Below the pieces are notes generated by a model that was given only the letters and a program-made list of their open reading frames with translations, ran no database searches and was not told where the DNA came from. A program made the translations under genes and the position numbers. Shown here one piece after another: positions 1 through 8,414 of a stretch of DNA of 64,000 nt. The first letter of the stretch is position 1, and the number at the start of each line of letters is the position of its first letter. The stretch comes from Anaerolineales bacterium (GTDB taxonomy: Bacteria > Chloroflexota > Anaerolineae > JAAEKA01), in the NCBI GenBank assembly GCA_020634615.1, contig JACKBI010000001.1, positions 248,001 to 312,000 on the forward strand, written 5' to 3'.

Positions 1-1
1 G

Positions 2-559
2 CTCTTTTGGTCTGATCGACCGCTCTATGTTGTCGCTGAGAGGAGGGTGCTGGCGTTCGCACAGCAATTGGTTCAGACAGTGTACCCCGATTTGCCGATG
101 TCGCCGACGATTCAATATGTTGCCCTGGAAACAAACGGAGGAGGCGATCTGCCGTTAGCTCCTGGCGTGCGTTACACCCTGGCGGCAGGAAGGCATTCGG
201 TGCCAACTTGGGCGGTGCGGTTCGATCTTGCTGGCGGCAGCATGGTGTATTCATCGGACACGGGGCGTTCCGAGGAGATTGCCCAACTGGCTGTCGGGGC
301 CGATTTGCTGGTACATGAGGCCTATTTTGCCAGGCAGCCTGAGAAAAGCTTTGACACGCACTCGGTTGCGGCGGACGTGGCGATGTTGGCTGCCAGAGCT
401 GGCGTGAAAACACTGGCGCTGGTTCACCGGCAGGAGCCAGACGTTGTTGCCGCTTTGTCATACCATGCCGCAGCGGCCCACTATTTCGATGGTGAGATTC
501 TTGTGCCGCAGGCTGGTGACACCTATCAAGTTCAGGAAGCAGTAACAGAGATATGTTAG
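2..559 (+). CDS. MBL-fold metallo-hydrolase, RNase Z-like (5' truncated)
   Basis: The reading frame is open from the first bases of the window, so the N-terminal half, including the HxHxDH metal motif, lies off the left edge. The visible part carries the C-terminal hallmarks of the RNase Z/arylsulfatase-type metallo-beta-lactamase fold: SSDTG, whose Asp bridges the two metals, then LLVHEA, THS followed by a helix, and a final LVH. Members are metal-dependent phosphodiesterases or hydrolases; tRNA 3' processing is possible but not provable from this fragment. A strong terminator follows at 647. The GTG at 47 is only an internal codon. Confidence 0.8.
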   Translation, partial: LFWSDRPLYVVAERRVLAFAQQLVQTVYPDLPMSPTIQYVALETNGGGDLPLAPGVRYTLAAGRHSVPTWAVRFDLAGGSMVYSSDTGRSEEIAQLAVGADLLVHEAYFARQPEKSFDTHSVAADVAMLAARAGVKTLALVHRQEPDVVAALSYHAAAAHYFDGEILVPQAGDTYQVQEAVTEIC

Positions 560-646
560 CGAGCGGCCGTCGATTGAATAGCATCCGAACAAAGGTGATG
601 CATATTGCCGAGATCCCAGCCGCGTAACTCCTACCCTGAAACAGAA

Positions 647-672
647 AGCCCGCCTTGCGGCGGGCTCTTTTT
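647..672 (+). terminator. Rho-independent terminator between convergent genes
   Basis: A perfect 8-bp GC-rich stem (AGCCCGCC / GGCGGGCT, loop TTGC) is followed by CTTTTT. It ends the MBL gene. On the opposite strand only three T follow the stem, so it could also weakly stop the jag transcript coming from the right. Confidence 0.85.
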
Positions 673-709
673 ATTTCATTGGGAGGCAGCGTCTTGCTTG
701 AAAGCAGCG

Positions 710-1540
710 TTACTCCTTGGGAATGATGGTGACCTTTCGATGGTCTCCCTCTCCCACACTCTCAGTAGTGACCAGCGGGTTATCACGCAACGTGATATGG
801 ACAATGCGCCTTTCGTTGGGAGGCATGGCTTCCAACATCACCGGCTTTCCCGTACTGACGGCTCGATCCGCCATCCGGTTGGCGAGGCGAGCAAGCTGCT
901 CTTCGCGCCGTGCACGGTATCCCTCCACATCCACGATTACGTTCACCCAGCGGTGTAACCGGTGATTGACCATCAGGCGGGTCAGGTATTGGATGGAAGA
1001 GAGAGTTTCCGCTCGCCGGCCGATGAGAATGCCCAGGTCCTCGCCTTCGATGTTCAGAACCAGAGGCGCGTCCTGTCCCTCATCCAGCACACCACGATAC
1101 TCAGTCGTCTGGACGGATGCCTTGACTCCCATTCGGTCCAGCAATCCTTGTAAAAGCTCCGCCGCGACATCTTTGGGGTCCGCCCCATCACCTGGTGCTG
1201 CTGATGGCTTCGGCTCGACCGGTTTTTCTGGCTTGGGCGGCGCCTTGGGTGCTTCAGGCTGCTGAACAGTTGCCTCAGGCTGAGTCTTGACTGCCGGCCG
1301 CGGGGGCGGCGCTGCAGTCTTTTCGGGCGGCGGTGGCGACGCGGGCTTGGAGGTCTTCTTGCCAATGGGCGTGATCCTCACCCGCGCGTCTTCGGCGCCA
1401 AAACCAAGCAAGCCCCGGCTTCCCTTGCTCAATACCTCGATTTCGACTTGCTCCTCAGTGAGCTTCAGTATTGCCAGCCCTGTTTCGGTGGCTTCCTCGG
1501 GGGTTCTGCCACGGAACTCGTTGCCTTCCGATGACGTCAT
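710..1540 (-). CDS. jag: RNA-binding protein Jag/KhpB
   Basis: A 276-residue protein with an N-terminal Jag_N domain (about 1-57: EATETGLAILKL...GSRGLLGFG), a Pro/Ala/Lys-rich linker (about 63-118), a KH domain (about 125-205, ending in ILIGRRAETLSSIQYL) and an R3H domain with the RRIVH signature near residue 243. KhpB binds RNA in the cytoplasm and in Firmicutes links to cell elongation. It is the last gene of rpmH-rnpA-yidD-yidC-jag, a classical arrangement, and starts 3 bp after yidC. The linker is longer than usual. Confidence 0.93.
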   Translation of the reverse strand: MTSSEGNEFRGRTPEEATETGLAILKLTEEQVEIEVLSKGSRGLLGFGAEDARVRITPIGKKTSKPASPPPPEKTAAPPPRPAVKTQPEATVQQPEAPKAPPKPEKPVEPKPSAAPGDGADPKDVAAELLQGLLDRMGVKASVQTTEYRGVLDEGQDAPLVLNIEGEDLGILIGRRAETLSSIQYLTRLMVNHRLHRWVNVIVDVEGYRARREEQLARLANRMADRAVSTGKPVMLEAMPPNERRIVHITLRDNPLVTTESVGEGDHRKVTIIPKE

Positions 1541-1543
1541 ATC

Positions 1544-2542
1544 CTACCTCTTCTTTTTGCGCATCTTGCGCCGCCGGCCAGCCGACGTTTCATCGGTAGC
1601 TCCGTTTATGCTGGTCGTCGTTCCAGTAGTTGTGATTACCGCTCCCTTTGCAGACGACGCACCGCCCGTGCTAACCGCCGGAGCGGTCTTCTTAGCAGGA
1701 AGCAGTCCAGACCAGCCAGTTGCCAGGCCTTGCTGGATGATTTGCAGAATGTTTGACGTTACCCAGTACAGCGACAGACCTGAAGGTACGATGAGGGTGA
1801 TGTAACCGAACATCACGGGCATCAGCATCATTACCGTGTTGGCCGACCCGCCGCCAACCGACGGATTTGAAGCCTGGCTCATCCGCTGCATGATGAACTG
1901 CGTAACAATGTAAACGATGGGCAGTATCAGGAAGGGTAATACGGCGGGCGACAGAAGATGTGCAGGCGTAATAGGTTGCAGCCACGCCATGCCTTGCCCG
2001 TACTCTGGATACGCCAGATTCGGTATCCACAGAAATGGCTCGTCCAGTTTAGGGCCGAGTAGAAGCAGTGCGTAATAGAACGCAAATAGGAAGGGCATCT
2101 GAATCACCAACGGCAGACATCCGCCAGCCGGATTCACTCCCTCTTCCTTGTACAGCTCCATTTGTTTCTGCGCCAGCTTCTCGCGATCCTTGCCGTACTT
2201 CTCCTGAATCTCCTTCATCTTCGGCTGGATCGACTGCATCTTCTTCATGGACTGCATTTGCTTCCGCGTGAGCGGATATAGTGCAGCACGAATCAGGATC
2301 GTCACCAGGATAATGGCCAAGCCATAGGACGCCAAACCAAGAGGCGTAAGAATGTAATTGTAGACACCCTCAATCAGCAACTCAAGCGGCTTCGCCAACC
2401 AAGCAATCCAGGTTGGCGCCGTCACAGAACCATCAGTTCCTATCTGAGGAGCACAACCGCTGGCTATCAACATCACGACAACCAGCAGCAGTAACAGGCT
2501 CAAGACCCGTTTTCGAGGCATCAAACTAACTTCTTTCATCAC
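1544..2542 (-). CDS. yidC: Membrane protein insertase YidC
   Basis: YidC/OxaI-type insertase of about 330 residues, placing proteins in the cytoplasmic membrane alone or with SecYEG. The N-terminus is a lipoprotein-type signal ending IASGC. Then come the first core segment with the conserved hydrophilic-groove Arg (LIRAALYPLT), the charged cytoplasmic hairpin (about 100-135), three more membrane segments (PLVIQMPFLFAFYYALL, AVLPFLILPIVYIVTQF, MLMPVMFGYITLIVPSGLSLYW) and a Lys/Arg-rich tail for ribosome contact. GTG at 2542, ATG at 2539 and ATG at 2521 (MPRKR) are all possible starts; the last gives the best signal peptide. Confidence 0.95.
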   Translation of the reverse strand: MMKEVSLMPRKRVLSLLLLLVVVMLIASGCAPQIGTDGSVTAPTWIAWLAKPLELLIEGVYNYILTPLGLASYGLAIILVTILIRAALYPLTRKQMQSMKKMQSIQPKMKEIQEKYGKDREKLAQKQMELYKEEGVNPAGGCLPLVIQMPFLFAFYYALLLLGPKLDEPFLWIPNLAYPEYGQGMAWLQPITPAHLLSPAVLPFLILPIVYIVTQFIMQRMSQASNPSVGGGSANTVMMLMPVMFGYITLIVPSGLSLYWVTSNILQIIQQGLATGWSGLLPAKKTAPAVSTGGASSAKGAVITTTGTTTSINGATDETSAGRRRKMRKKKR

Positions 2543-2549
2543 AAGGATT

Positions 2550-2759
2550 CTAGGGGACCGGATCGTATCCGCCTGGGTTAAAGGGGTGGCAGCGGCTAAT
2601 CCTGCGCGCCCCCATCCAAAGACCCTTCAGTGCGCCGTAACGATCAACGGCCTCCAGCGTGTATTGCGAACACGTTGGCTCGAAGCGACAGTTGCTCCCG
2701 AGACCCGCTGATATGTAATGCTGATAGAAGGTTATGATCGCGATGACAATTCGCTTCAT
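2550..2759 (-). CDS. yidD: Membrane protein insertion efficiency factor YidD
   Basis: Small YidD/Ccl (haemolytic protein family) of 69 residues from the ATG at 2759; an in-frame start at 2786 would add nine residues. It shows the invariant signature ISAGLGSNCRFEPTCSQY and the terminal RCHPFNPGGYDPVP, with three conserved Cys. The protein sits at the membrane face and assists YidC, encoded 7 bp downstream. The upstream extension is poorly conserved in type, so the shorter form is preferred. Confidence 0.93.
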   Translation of the reverse strand: MKRIVIAIITFYQHYISAGLGSNCRFEPTCSQYTLEAVDRYGALKGLWMGARRISRCHPFNPGGYDPVP

Positions 2760-2803
2760 GGGTTTCGTCCAGTCATTGCGCCCCATACGCGCCGACTCAT
2801 CAA

Positions 2804-3157
2804 CTATACATTCTCGGACGCGGCCGTGATTAGGTTGGCCAAGTGCAGCAGTCTTTCGATACTGCTTTCAATCTGGGTGTAAGCTGCCTGCGCGATGGGC
2901 ACCTTGGCGATAAACACCACGTCGTAGCCGGGAACAATATCCAGCAAACGCAACCGGACTACCTCGCTTGCGCGCCTGCGAACCCGGTTGCGAACCACGG
3001 CTCGGCCTACTCGCTTGCTGACCGAGAACCCAAAGCGACTGATCGGCAATCCGTTTGGCAACACACAGATCACCAAAAGGCGATCCGACCAACAGTTGCC
3101 GTTTCGTCGGATCTGCTGAAACTGGGAGCGTTCGGTCAGTCGATGGTCCCGCTTCAA
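2804..3157 (-). CDS. rnpA: Ribonuclease P protein component
   Basis: Basic 117-residue RnpA, protein subunit of RNase P for 5' maturation of tRNA. The opening KRDHRLTERSQFQQIRRNG, the central FGFSVSKRVGRAVVRNRVRRR (the RNR signature for RNA contact) and the following GYDVVFIAK are typical. The start is a TTG at 3155-3157, only 3 bp after the rpmH stop; no ATG fits the conserved N-terminus. Confidence 0.95.
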   Translation of the reverse strand: MKRDHRLTERSQFQQIRRNGNCWSDRLLVICVLPNGLPISRFGFSVSKRVGRAVVRNRVRRRASEVVRLRLLDIVPGYDVVFIAKVPIAQAAYTQIESSIERLLHLANLITAASENV

Positions 3158-3160
3158 CGG

Positions 3161-3325
3161 CTAGTAGTCGCGCTTACGGTAGGTCAGCGCCGGCGCAAGG
3201 CGTTTCCGTCCGCGTTGGCGGCGGCGCTTGATCACATTTTGGCCGTCAGAAGTGCTCATGCGGCTGCGGAAACCATGTACACGCAGGCGTCTGCGTACCT
3301 TTGGCTGAAAAGTTCTCTTTGGCAT
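3161..3325 (-). CDS. rpmH: 50S ribosomal protein L34
   Basis: A 54-codon gene (MPKRTFQPKVRRRLRVHGFR, then GRKRLAPALTYRKRDY). It is Arg/Lys-rich, matches bacterial L34 over its whole length and lies directly upstream of rnpA, as in almost all bacteria. Part of the large ribosomal subunit. A GGAG ribosome-binding site lies upstream of the ATG. L34 usually ends near RLA; this copy has a slightly longer tail. No dnaA gene or DnaA-box cluster is visible next to it, unlike the common oriC layout. Confidence 0.95.
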   Translation of the reverse strand: MPKRTFQPKVRRRLRVHGFRSRMSTSDGQNVIKRRRQRGRKRLAPALTYRKRDY

Positions 3326-3413
3326 TTCTAAGCTGCGCTCCTATTGTTCTTTTCCAGTTTTCTGTATCGCAGTCACAAGCGACACAAAGGACTGCGTTCC
3401 TGCAATAAACAGC

Positions 3414-3448
3414 AAAAAACGGGTGAGGTTTTGTCGGCGCCTCGCCCG
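3414..3448 (-). terminator. Terminator after the 563-residue membrane protein gene
   Basis: On the minus strand, CGGGCGAGG pairs with CCTCACCCG (one mismatch) across an 11-nt loop, followed directly by TTTTTT. It separates the gene at 3523-5214 from rpmH. Confidence 0.75.
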
Positions 3449-3522
3449 CTTTCGCTTGCTGTCAGCCCGGGATTGCCGGTTACCCCGGCGCCCCGATATT
3501 ATACCGCCCGGACAATGTCCCG

Positions 3523-5214
3523 TCAAATCGTTAGTTCTTCGGTAGGTGTGTCGCGGCCCGGATTATTTTGGGTTGGTACGATAAGTCCGACGATGCGCTC
3601 GATCAGATCCAGGACGACCGTCTGGCGGAAGCCTGCAATGACCGCTATTACCGCCGGAACAAGTCGGGCACCCATCGATCCAACGCCCACTGTCGGCGTA
3701 GCATCGACGACCAGGAAACCGGCGCCCATGATGAGGAATACGATTCCACCTAGCACCATTCCGATCAAAGGCTGGGTGTAATACCACAGATTCTCGATCG
3801 GTTCATAGTCCCGCTGCACTGAGATGTGGTAGTACAGAGACCACATGGCGCTGGTCGCTCCACCGATTCCACCCCAGGCGAGGGTGCTAATAAACAGCAC
3901 AGCCCACCCCACTGATTCGCTGGCACTGGGAACACCCAGAAGGTAGGCAATCCAGCCCTCGAAATTCGCACCATTTACGGTCGTGATCAACGCAATAATT
4001 GACAAGACAACCAGCCAGCCCGTCTGGTAAATCAGCAGCCTGGGCCAGTAACGGCTCCCCTCTTCGATGCTTTGCCGGACCTGATGCACGCGGGCTTGAA
4101 CCTGGCGAACATAGAATTCCGCTTCTGCGTATTGTTCAGGATCCTTGAGCAAGATAATACGTGCTTTACGCAGGATTTCGAAAGCAACGGTGATCTCACG
4201 TCGTTTGCCGCTGAAAAGCGCCGTGACGTCCTCGTAAAGCTGGTCGATCTGCTTATCAAGCGCGCGCAGGTCGCTCTTGGGAAGCCGATTGAGTATTTCT
4301 TCGACTTCTTTGCGGGACATCGCAGGCAATTCGCGATCTACCAGCGTTGCAGACAGCTCACCATCTTCAGGGTCGGAGTGGCTTCCGCTCAACGTCGTGA
4401 CAGGTCCGCTGACAGTCACGCCCGGAGGGGCCACCTTTCGGGGTTGTCCGTTTTCACTGACAACCGGTGTTTCAGTCGACTCGGATCCGATAGGTTGGTC
4501 GGACATAATTTCTTCCTCCGAAACTTCTACGGAGTCTGTGATAAATGGAGGTGATGGATGGTCGTTGATAACGAGCACCGGTTGGACAGGTTGCTCAGTC
4601 AAGGGTACCCCGGCGTCAGCCTGTTGTCCAGGCACCGGAGGCACATCGAGTTCGAGTTCCAAATCGATCTCGGCATCGCTGGTGCCAACGGCAAGGGTGT
4701 GGTCGGTGTGAGCCTGAGAATCAAACTCATTCTTTGCCGGTTCATCGACAGGTGCATCGCCCGAAAATGGCTCATCAGGCAGTGGAGGAACATCGAGTTC
4801 AATTTCTGGCAAGTTGTCATTGCGGGTGGCTTCCGGCGGCACCGCGATTGTGTCCCATTGGCTGGTGCTACGCGACGGTTGCGTCATCAATGTCTGTTGT
4901 CGCTTTTGAAGTTGAACGCGCAGGAACGCTTCGGCGGCCATGCGCAGGAATTGATCGACATCGGCTTCAGTAACAGTGGCTGCATCTGGATCACCGTTCG
5001 CGTGCAAACTGGCGGTCATCGCGTCAGGCTGGCGACCAGGTGTTTCTGTCGCGCTGGCCTGAGATGCCGCAACGTGTTTCGCGCTTTTGGAGCTGGCAAC
5101 AGGCGATTCTGGCTTACTACGAGAGATCGCCTCATCGTTGCCGAAAAGCAAATCGATGCCTCTTCCAAATAGCTCTGGGCCGCTGCCCTTCACTGTTGCC
5201 TTTGTCGGTGTCAT
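3523..5214 (-). CDS. Uncharacterised membrane protein with long acidic N-terminal region
   Basis: I do not recognise a named family. The 563 residues split in two. Residues 1 to about 310 look disordered, rich in Asp, Glu, Pro and Ser, with a short internal repeat (EIELDVPPLP and LELELDVPPVP). Residues 310-390 are a charged helical segment (KSDLRALDKQIDQLYEDVTALFSGKRREITVAFEIL is split by charges typical of coiled coil). The last 170 residues hold about four membrane segments (LLIYQTGWLVVLSIIALI, WAVLFISTLAWGGIGGA, PLIGMVLGGIVFLIMGAGF, VPAVIAVIAGFRQ). The acidic part would face the cytoplasm. It is monocistronic, behind a consensus promoter and in front of a terminator, so probably well expressed. 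Confidence 0.8.
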   Translation of the reverse strand: MTPTKATVKGSGPELFGRGIDLLFGNDEAISRSKPESPVASSKSAKHVAASQASATETPGRQPDAMTASLHANGDPDAATVTEADVDQFLRMAAEAFLRVQLQKRQQTLMTQPSRSTSQWDTIAVPPEATRNDNLPEIELDVPPLPDEPFSGDAPVDEPAKNEFDSQAHTDHTLAVGTSDAEIDLELELDVPPVPGQQADAGVPLTEQPVQPVLVINDHPSPPFITDSVEVSEEEIMSDQPIGSESTETPVVSENGQPRKVAPPGVTVSGPVTTLSGSHSDPEDGELSATLVDRELPAMSRKEVEEILNRLPKSDLRALDKQIDQLYEDVTALFSGKRREITVAFEILRKARIILLKDPEQYAEAEFYVRQVQARVHQVRQSIEEGSRYWPRLLIYQTGWLVVLSIIALITTVNGANFEGWIAYLLGVPSASESVGWAVLFISTLAWGGIGGATSAMWSLYYHISVQRDYEPIENLWYYTQPLIGMVLGGIVFLIMGAGFLVVDATPTVGVGSMGARLVPAVIAVIAGFRQTVVLDLIERIVGLIVPTQNNPGRDTPTEELTI

Positions 5215-5336
5215 AACTTGCTAGCCTGACGATGTCCAGTCATCTTTCACCTGACCGATTTGCCTGGCGCAATATCGGTTTTTGCTGAAACATGCACCAT
5301 TATAAACGCATGTTTTCGGACGTTTTCACCGACCCC

Positions 5337-5365
5337 ATTATATTACGGTAAATTGTATATGTCAA
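5337..5365 (-). promoter_or_regulatory. Perfect consensus sigma-70 type promoter
   Basis: On the minus strand, TTGACA (5360-5365), a 17-bp spacer and TATAAT (5337-5342): an exact match to the housekeeping consensus. It points to the gene starting at 5214, leaving a leader of roughly 115 nt. A second TATAAT lies about 30 bp nearer the gene. The rest of the 303-bp gap 5215-5517 shows no gene I can support. Confidence 0.8.
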
Positions 5366-5517
5366 GTAGTTGCAGAATCGACCACCGCGCCTCCATGTGT
5401 TCTGGATCGAGATCGTCTCTGGTTTTCAGATGGCATGCACTGAAAGAATTGCGTTGGCTGGGTGGTTTCGAAAGTTCGAATATGTAGATTGATGCGGCGT
5501 GTCGAGGTCGGCGGTGG

Positions 5518-5961
5518 CTATGAAGCGTAGAGTCCAGCGATGTCAGCTGCAGTCCAGCGTCCATCCCCGTGCTTTCCCCAGGCGAGCACTTTGTTCACCC
5601 TGATTTCGATCAGCGTTGAATAGTCGGTATCGTTCGCAGGATCCCAATCGTACTTGACCTTGAAAAAACCTGCCACCTCAGGCGAAATCGTCTGCTTCAG
5701 CAGCGCCACGCCTTCGATGATGAACGGATCAAACGGGTCAGGCAGAGCGACGACCACATTCGGGTTGCTGGCAATGTTTCCAACTTTGACAGCGTTGTCC
5801 TTGGTGACGATGTACGCCCGTCCGTTCGTCCAAACATGCCAAACAGGCACTGAGTGCACGCGGCCATCAGGGCGCACGCTGCTGATCCAACTGCATTCTG
5901 CAGCGGCAAAGCGTGCAAGCAAGCTCTCCAGCGTTGTCAATGATGCCATGGTAGTTTCCAA
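5518..5961 (-). CDS. Pyridoxamine 5'-phosphate oxidase-family (FMN/F420-binding split barrel) protein
   Basis: 147 residues forming one split-barrel domain: RPDGRVHSVPVWHVWTNGRAYIVT, then KVGNIASNPNVVVALPD, typical of the PNPOx-like/general stress FMN-binding group. Substrate and cofactor (FMN, F420 or haem) cannot be told from sequence. It is the last of three tightly spaced minus-strand genes (gaps of 11 and 9 bp) with the small hypothetical and the HD-domain gene. A second Met at residue 5 is an alternative start. Confidence 0.85.
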   Translation of the reverse strand: METTMASLTTLESLLARFAAAECSWISSVRPDGRVHSVPVWHVWTNGRAYIVTKDNAVKVGNIASNPNVVVALPDPFDPFIIEGVALLKQTISPEVAGFFKVKYDWDPANDTDYSTLIEIRVNKVLAWGKHGDGRWTAADIAGLYAS

Positions 5962-5972
5962 GCACAGTCACA

Positions 5973-6404
5973 TTAGCGTCGGTTTGTCAGGTAAACCGGG
6001 TGAAGCACGGTGATCATTCTGGCCAATTGACGTGCCACGACTTGAAGATAATCAGGAGAATAGGTCTCCAGCGGCACGGTTTCATAGACCTTGGTCCAGC
6101 CCTTATCCCACAGCTCCGCTTCGACCTCGTCTCCCAGTTCCGCCTTGATTTCGATCATCCGTGCCGCGAATATGCTCAGCAAGCGGTGATTGTCGTCTGC
6201 GTTTTTGCTTTCGAAGTGAAAGCCGATCTCCAGTCGATCTCCTAGACGAATCGGTACGCGGGCGACTTCGTAGTGAAAGCGCGGGTCGTCGTCGTACAAC
6301 TGCACACCGACACTCCACAGCCGTCCACGCCGTAGGTGGAAGGAGTTTTCCAGATAGCGGATTACAGCATCTGGCATCGCTGCCATGAACTCACTGCTGC
6401 GCAT
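5973..6404 (-). CDS. Hypothetical protein in HD/PNPOx operon
   Basis: 143 residues, no family recognised. Soluble, no signal peptide or membrane segment. It has an alternating hydrophobic/charged middle (RVPIRLGDRLEIGFHFE) suggesting beta strands and an amphipathic helix rich in Glu/Lys (IEIKAELGDEVEAELWDKGWTKVYE). Real because it fits exactly between two recognisable genes with short gaps and shares their codon usage. Confidence 0.7.
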   Translation of the reverse strand: MRSSEFMAAMPDAVIRYLENSFHLRRGRLWSVGVQLYDDDPRFHYEVARVPIRLGDRLEIGFHFESKNADDNHRLLSIFAARMIEIKAELGDEVEAELWDKGWTKVYETVPLETYSPDYLQVVARQLARMITVLHPVYLTNRR

Positions 6405-6413
6405 GGTTCCACA

Positions 6414-7013
6414 TCAGCCAGTCGTCTTAGCCAACGAGCCATCCAGACCAAGAACAGTTGCGTTGTCCTGCAGGGCAGACAAAACCAGTGCGATATGTTC
6501 ATCGAGTTCCTCGCCCAACTCCGCGGTAAACTCCTCGATCTCGTGCCGGTTGATGGCTGCTGCGAACGCTTTGTCCTTCCACTTTTTGCGTACCGACTTG
6601 ACAGTCACATCCCGCAGATCTTTGGAGGGACGCACGTAGCCGACCGCCATGATGAGACCAGTCAACTCGTCCACTGCCACCAGAGCGCTGTCCATTCGCC
6701 CGGCACGCGGAATGCCGAGATACGGGGCGTGCCCCTCCACGGCATGGATCAGTGCTTCGGGATAATCCAGTTCATGAAACAACCGTAGCTCGGTACGAGG
6801 GTGTCCGTTTACCGGGTCGTCCATGTCAGGGTAGCGCTCAAAGTCCAGGTCATGAACCAGCCCGGTGATGCCCCAGAGCTCTTCGTCCTCGTCGTATTTG
6901 CGTGCATACGCTCGCATGGCTGCTTCCACCGCAAGCATGTGTTTTCGCAGGCTGTCCGACACGACCCACTCACATACCAGATCCCAGGCCGTTTCACGAG
7001 TTGGTAAGGACAT
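6414..7013 (-). CDS. HD-domain phosphohydrolase-like protein
   Basis: 199 residues with the HD signature: an early His (LRKHMLAVEAAM), the paired VHDLD, GHP, and later EGH and VAVDELTGLI, all expected metal-binding positions of the HD superfamily. The family cleaves phosphomonoesters or diesters of nucleotides; the substrate is unknown. First gene of the three-gene minus-strand operon; no partner domain is attached. Confidence 0.85.
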   Translation of the reverse strand: MSLPTRETAWDLVCEWVVSDSLRKHMLAVEAAMRAYARKYDEDEELWGITGLVHDLDFERYPDMDDPVNGHPRTELRLFHELDYPEALIHAVEGHAPYLGIPRAGRMDSALVAVDELTGLIMAVGYVRPSKDLRDVTVKSVRKKWKDKAFAAAINRHEIEEFTAELGEELDEHIALVLSALQDNATVLGLDGSLAKTTG

Positions 7014-7088
7014 ATTACAAACCTCCAGATAAGTTTCGAGAGCGACGCAATTCTATCACCACTCAGCAGATCAATCAAGCGACACGAA

Positions 7089-7117
7089 TTGACACACCGA
7101 ACGCATGTTCGTATAAT
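7089..7117 (+). promoter_or_regulatory. Perfect consensus promoter for the radical-SAM gene
   Basis: TTGACA (7089-7094), 17-bp spacer, TATAAT (7112-7117), about 95 bp before the ATG at 7211. The spacer is occupied by a LexA-type box (separate entry), so basal activity should be high and repressible. Confidence 0.85.
7098..7111. promoter_or_regulatory. LexA/SOS box (GAAC-N4-GTTC type)
   Basis: CGAAC GCAT GTTCG, a perfect inverted repeat matching the Gram-positive-type (Cheo) LexA consensus. It lies exactly between the -35 and -10 hexamers. Boxes of this type have been described in Chloroflexota. Predicts DNA-damage induction of the downstream gene. Confidence 0.75.
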
Positions 7118-7210
7118 ATCGATGTCGTTCGCATTACGCATACCAGCGCCTGAGTTTCTACAACACCAGCGACTTTTGAATTCCGTCAGAACGAGGCAAA
7201 ACTACACCTC

Positions 7211-8392
7211 ATGCACGTTCAGACTTCTCTTGATCTCTATGACAAGGTGAGCCTGCTTGGCCAGCAAGCGCAGTATGACTTGTGCGAAGCGCAAGGCCAA
7301 CCAGTCCCTGTGACCAGTCCTAGCGCGTTGCCTGCCAACATTCCCGATGTCACGCAGTCAGTGTCCACCGTGGTCGGCGCTGGAGGCAGACCGGTACCGC
7401 TGCTGAAAATATTGCAAACCAGTGCGTGCGAGAAGAATTGTTATTACTGTCCGTTTCGTGCCGGACGGCGAATGCGGAGAGCGACATTAACATCGGATGA
7501 CCTGGCGGCAGCCTTTAGTCAAATGGTGCAGAAGCGGCTGGTAGACGGCCTGTTCCTCAGTTCCGGCATCATCGGCACTGTTCGTACCATGGACCGGATG
7601 CTGGAGACGGTCGAACTGGTGCGACACAAATATGGCTGGCGCGGCTACGTTCACCTCAAGATTTTGCCTAACGCCGAGGAGGCACAGATCGAACGCGCCG
7701 CTCAACTCGCCGACCGGCTTTCGGTAAACCTGGAAGCACCTAACGAGGAACGCCTTGCCAGACTTGCGCCTAAGAAAGATTTCGATCACGGGCTGGTGGA
7801 ACCGTTGGAGCGCGCCTGGAAAATCGTACGCCGGCTGCGCAACGCAGGCCAGCGAGTAGCCAACGCTGGGGCTACTACTCAATATGTCGTCGGTCCGGCC
7901 GGTGAAAGCGACCAGGAACTCCTCTTCACAAGCCAGCGCCTTTACCGCCAGGTCGGACTGCGACGCGCCTATTATTCAGCCTTCAGTCCGATAGATGATA
8001 CGCCGCTGGAAGGGGAGAAACCCACGGCGCCGCTTCGGGAACACCGGTTGTATCAGGCCGATTATTTGCTGCGCCAATATGGATTCGACGCCACGGAACT
8101 GCCGTTCGACCAGGAAGGCAATTTGCCGCTTGAACAGAACCCCAAAGAATCGTGGGCCGCTGCGCACCCCGAGTTCTTTCCGCTGGAAGTCAACCGTGCT
8201 TCGCAATCTGCCCTGTTGCGCGTGCCTGGCATTGGCCCCCGCGGTGCAGCCGCGATTATGCAAGCACGCCGCGGCGCTAACCTACGCACTCTGGATGATC
8301 TGCGCAAACTGGGTATTCGTGCCGACCATGCCGCGCCATATGTGCTAATCAGCGGACGGGCGCCCCAGTATCAATTGCGGCTATTTACATGA
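7211..8392 (+). CDS. Radical SAM protein with C-terminal helix-hairpin-helix, putative DNA modification/repair enzyme
   Basis: 393 residues. The radical-SAM cluster motif C-x3-C-x2-C is at Cys73, 77 and 80 (ACEKNCYYC), followed by a TIM-barrel-like body. The C-terminal 60 residues contain a helix-hairpin-helix (LLRVPGIGPRGAAAIMQARR) for DNA binding. This matches the COG4277 group, annotated as putative DNA modification/repair radical SAM protein. In other genomes a DUF4130 (TIGR03915) gene often sits beside it; none is seen here. A perfect promoter with an embedded LexA box precedes it, which supports a repair role. Monocistronic, ending in a bidirectional terminator. Confidence 0.9.
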   Translation: MHVQTSLDLYDKVSLLGQQAQYDLCEAQGQPVPVTSPSALPANIPDVTQSVSTVVGAGGRPVPLLKILQTSACEKNCYYCPFRAGRRMRRATLTSDDLAAAFSQMVQKRLVDGLFLSSGIIGTVRTMDRMLETVELVRHKYGWRGYVHLKILPNAEEAQIERAAQLADRLSVNLEAPNEERLARLAPKKDFDHGLVEPLERAWKIVRRLRNAGQRVANAGATTQYVVGPAGESDQELLFTSQRLYRQVGLRRAYYSAFSPIDDTPLEGEKPTAPLREHRLYQADYLLRQYGFDATELPFDQEGNLPLEQNPKESWAAAHPEFFPLEVNRASQSALLRVPGIGPRGAAAIMQARRGANLRTLDDLRKLGIRADHAAPYVLISGRAPQYQLRLFT

Positions 8393-8414
8393 GTACTGGG
8401 TGTCCAGGCCAGAC

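Noticed and set aside
3326..3522. oriC next to rpmH
   Set aside because: No DnaA boxes of the TTATCCACA type, no AT-rich unwinding region and no dnaA.
5260..5487. 75-codon plus-strand frame in the 5215-5517 gap
   Set aside because: Crosses the strong minus-strand promoter and has no RBS or family resemblance.
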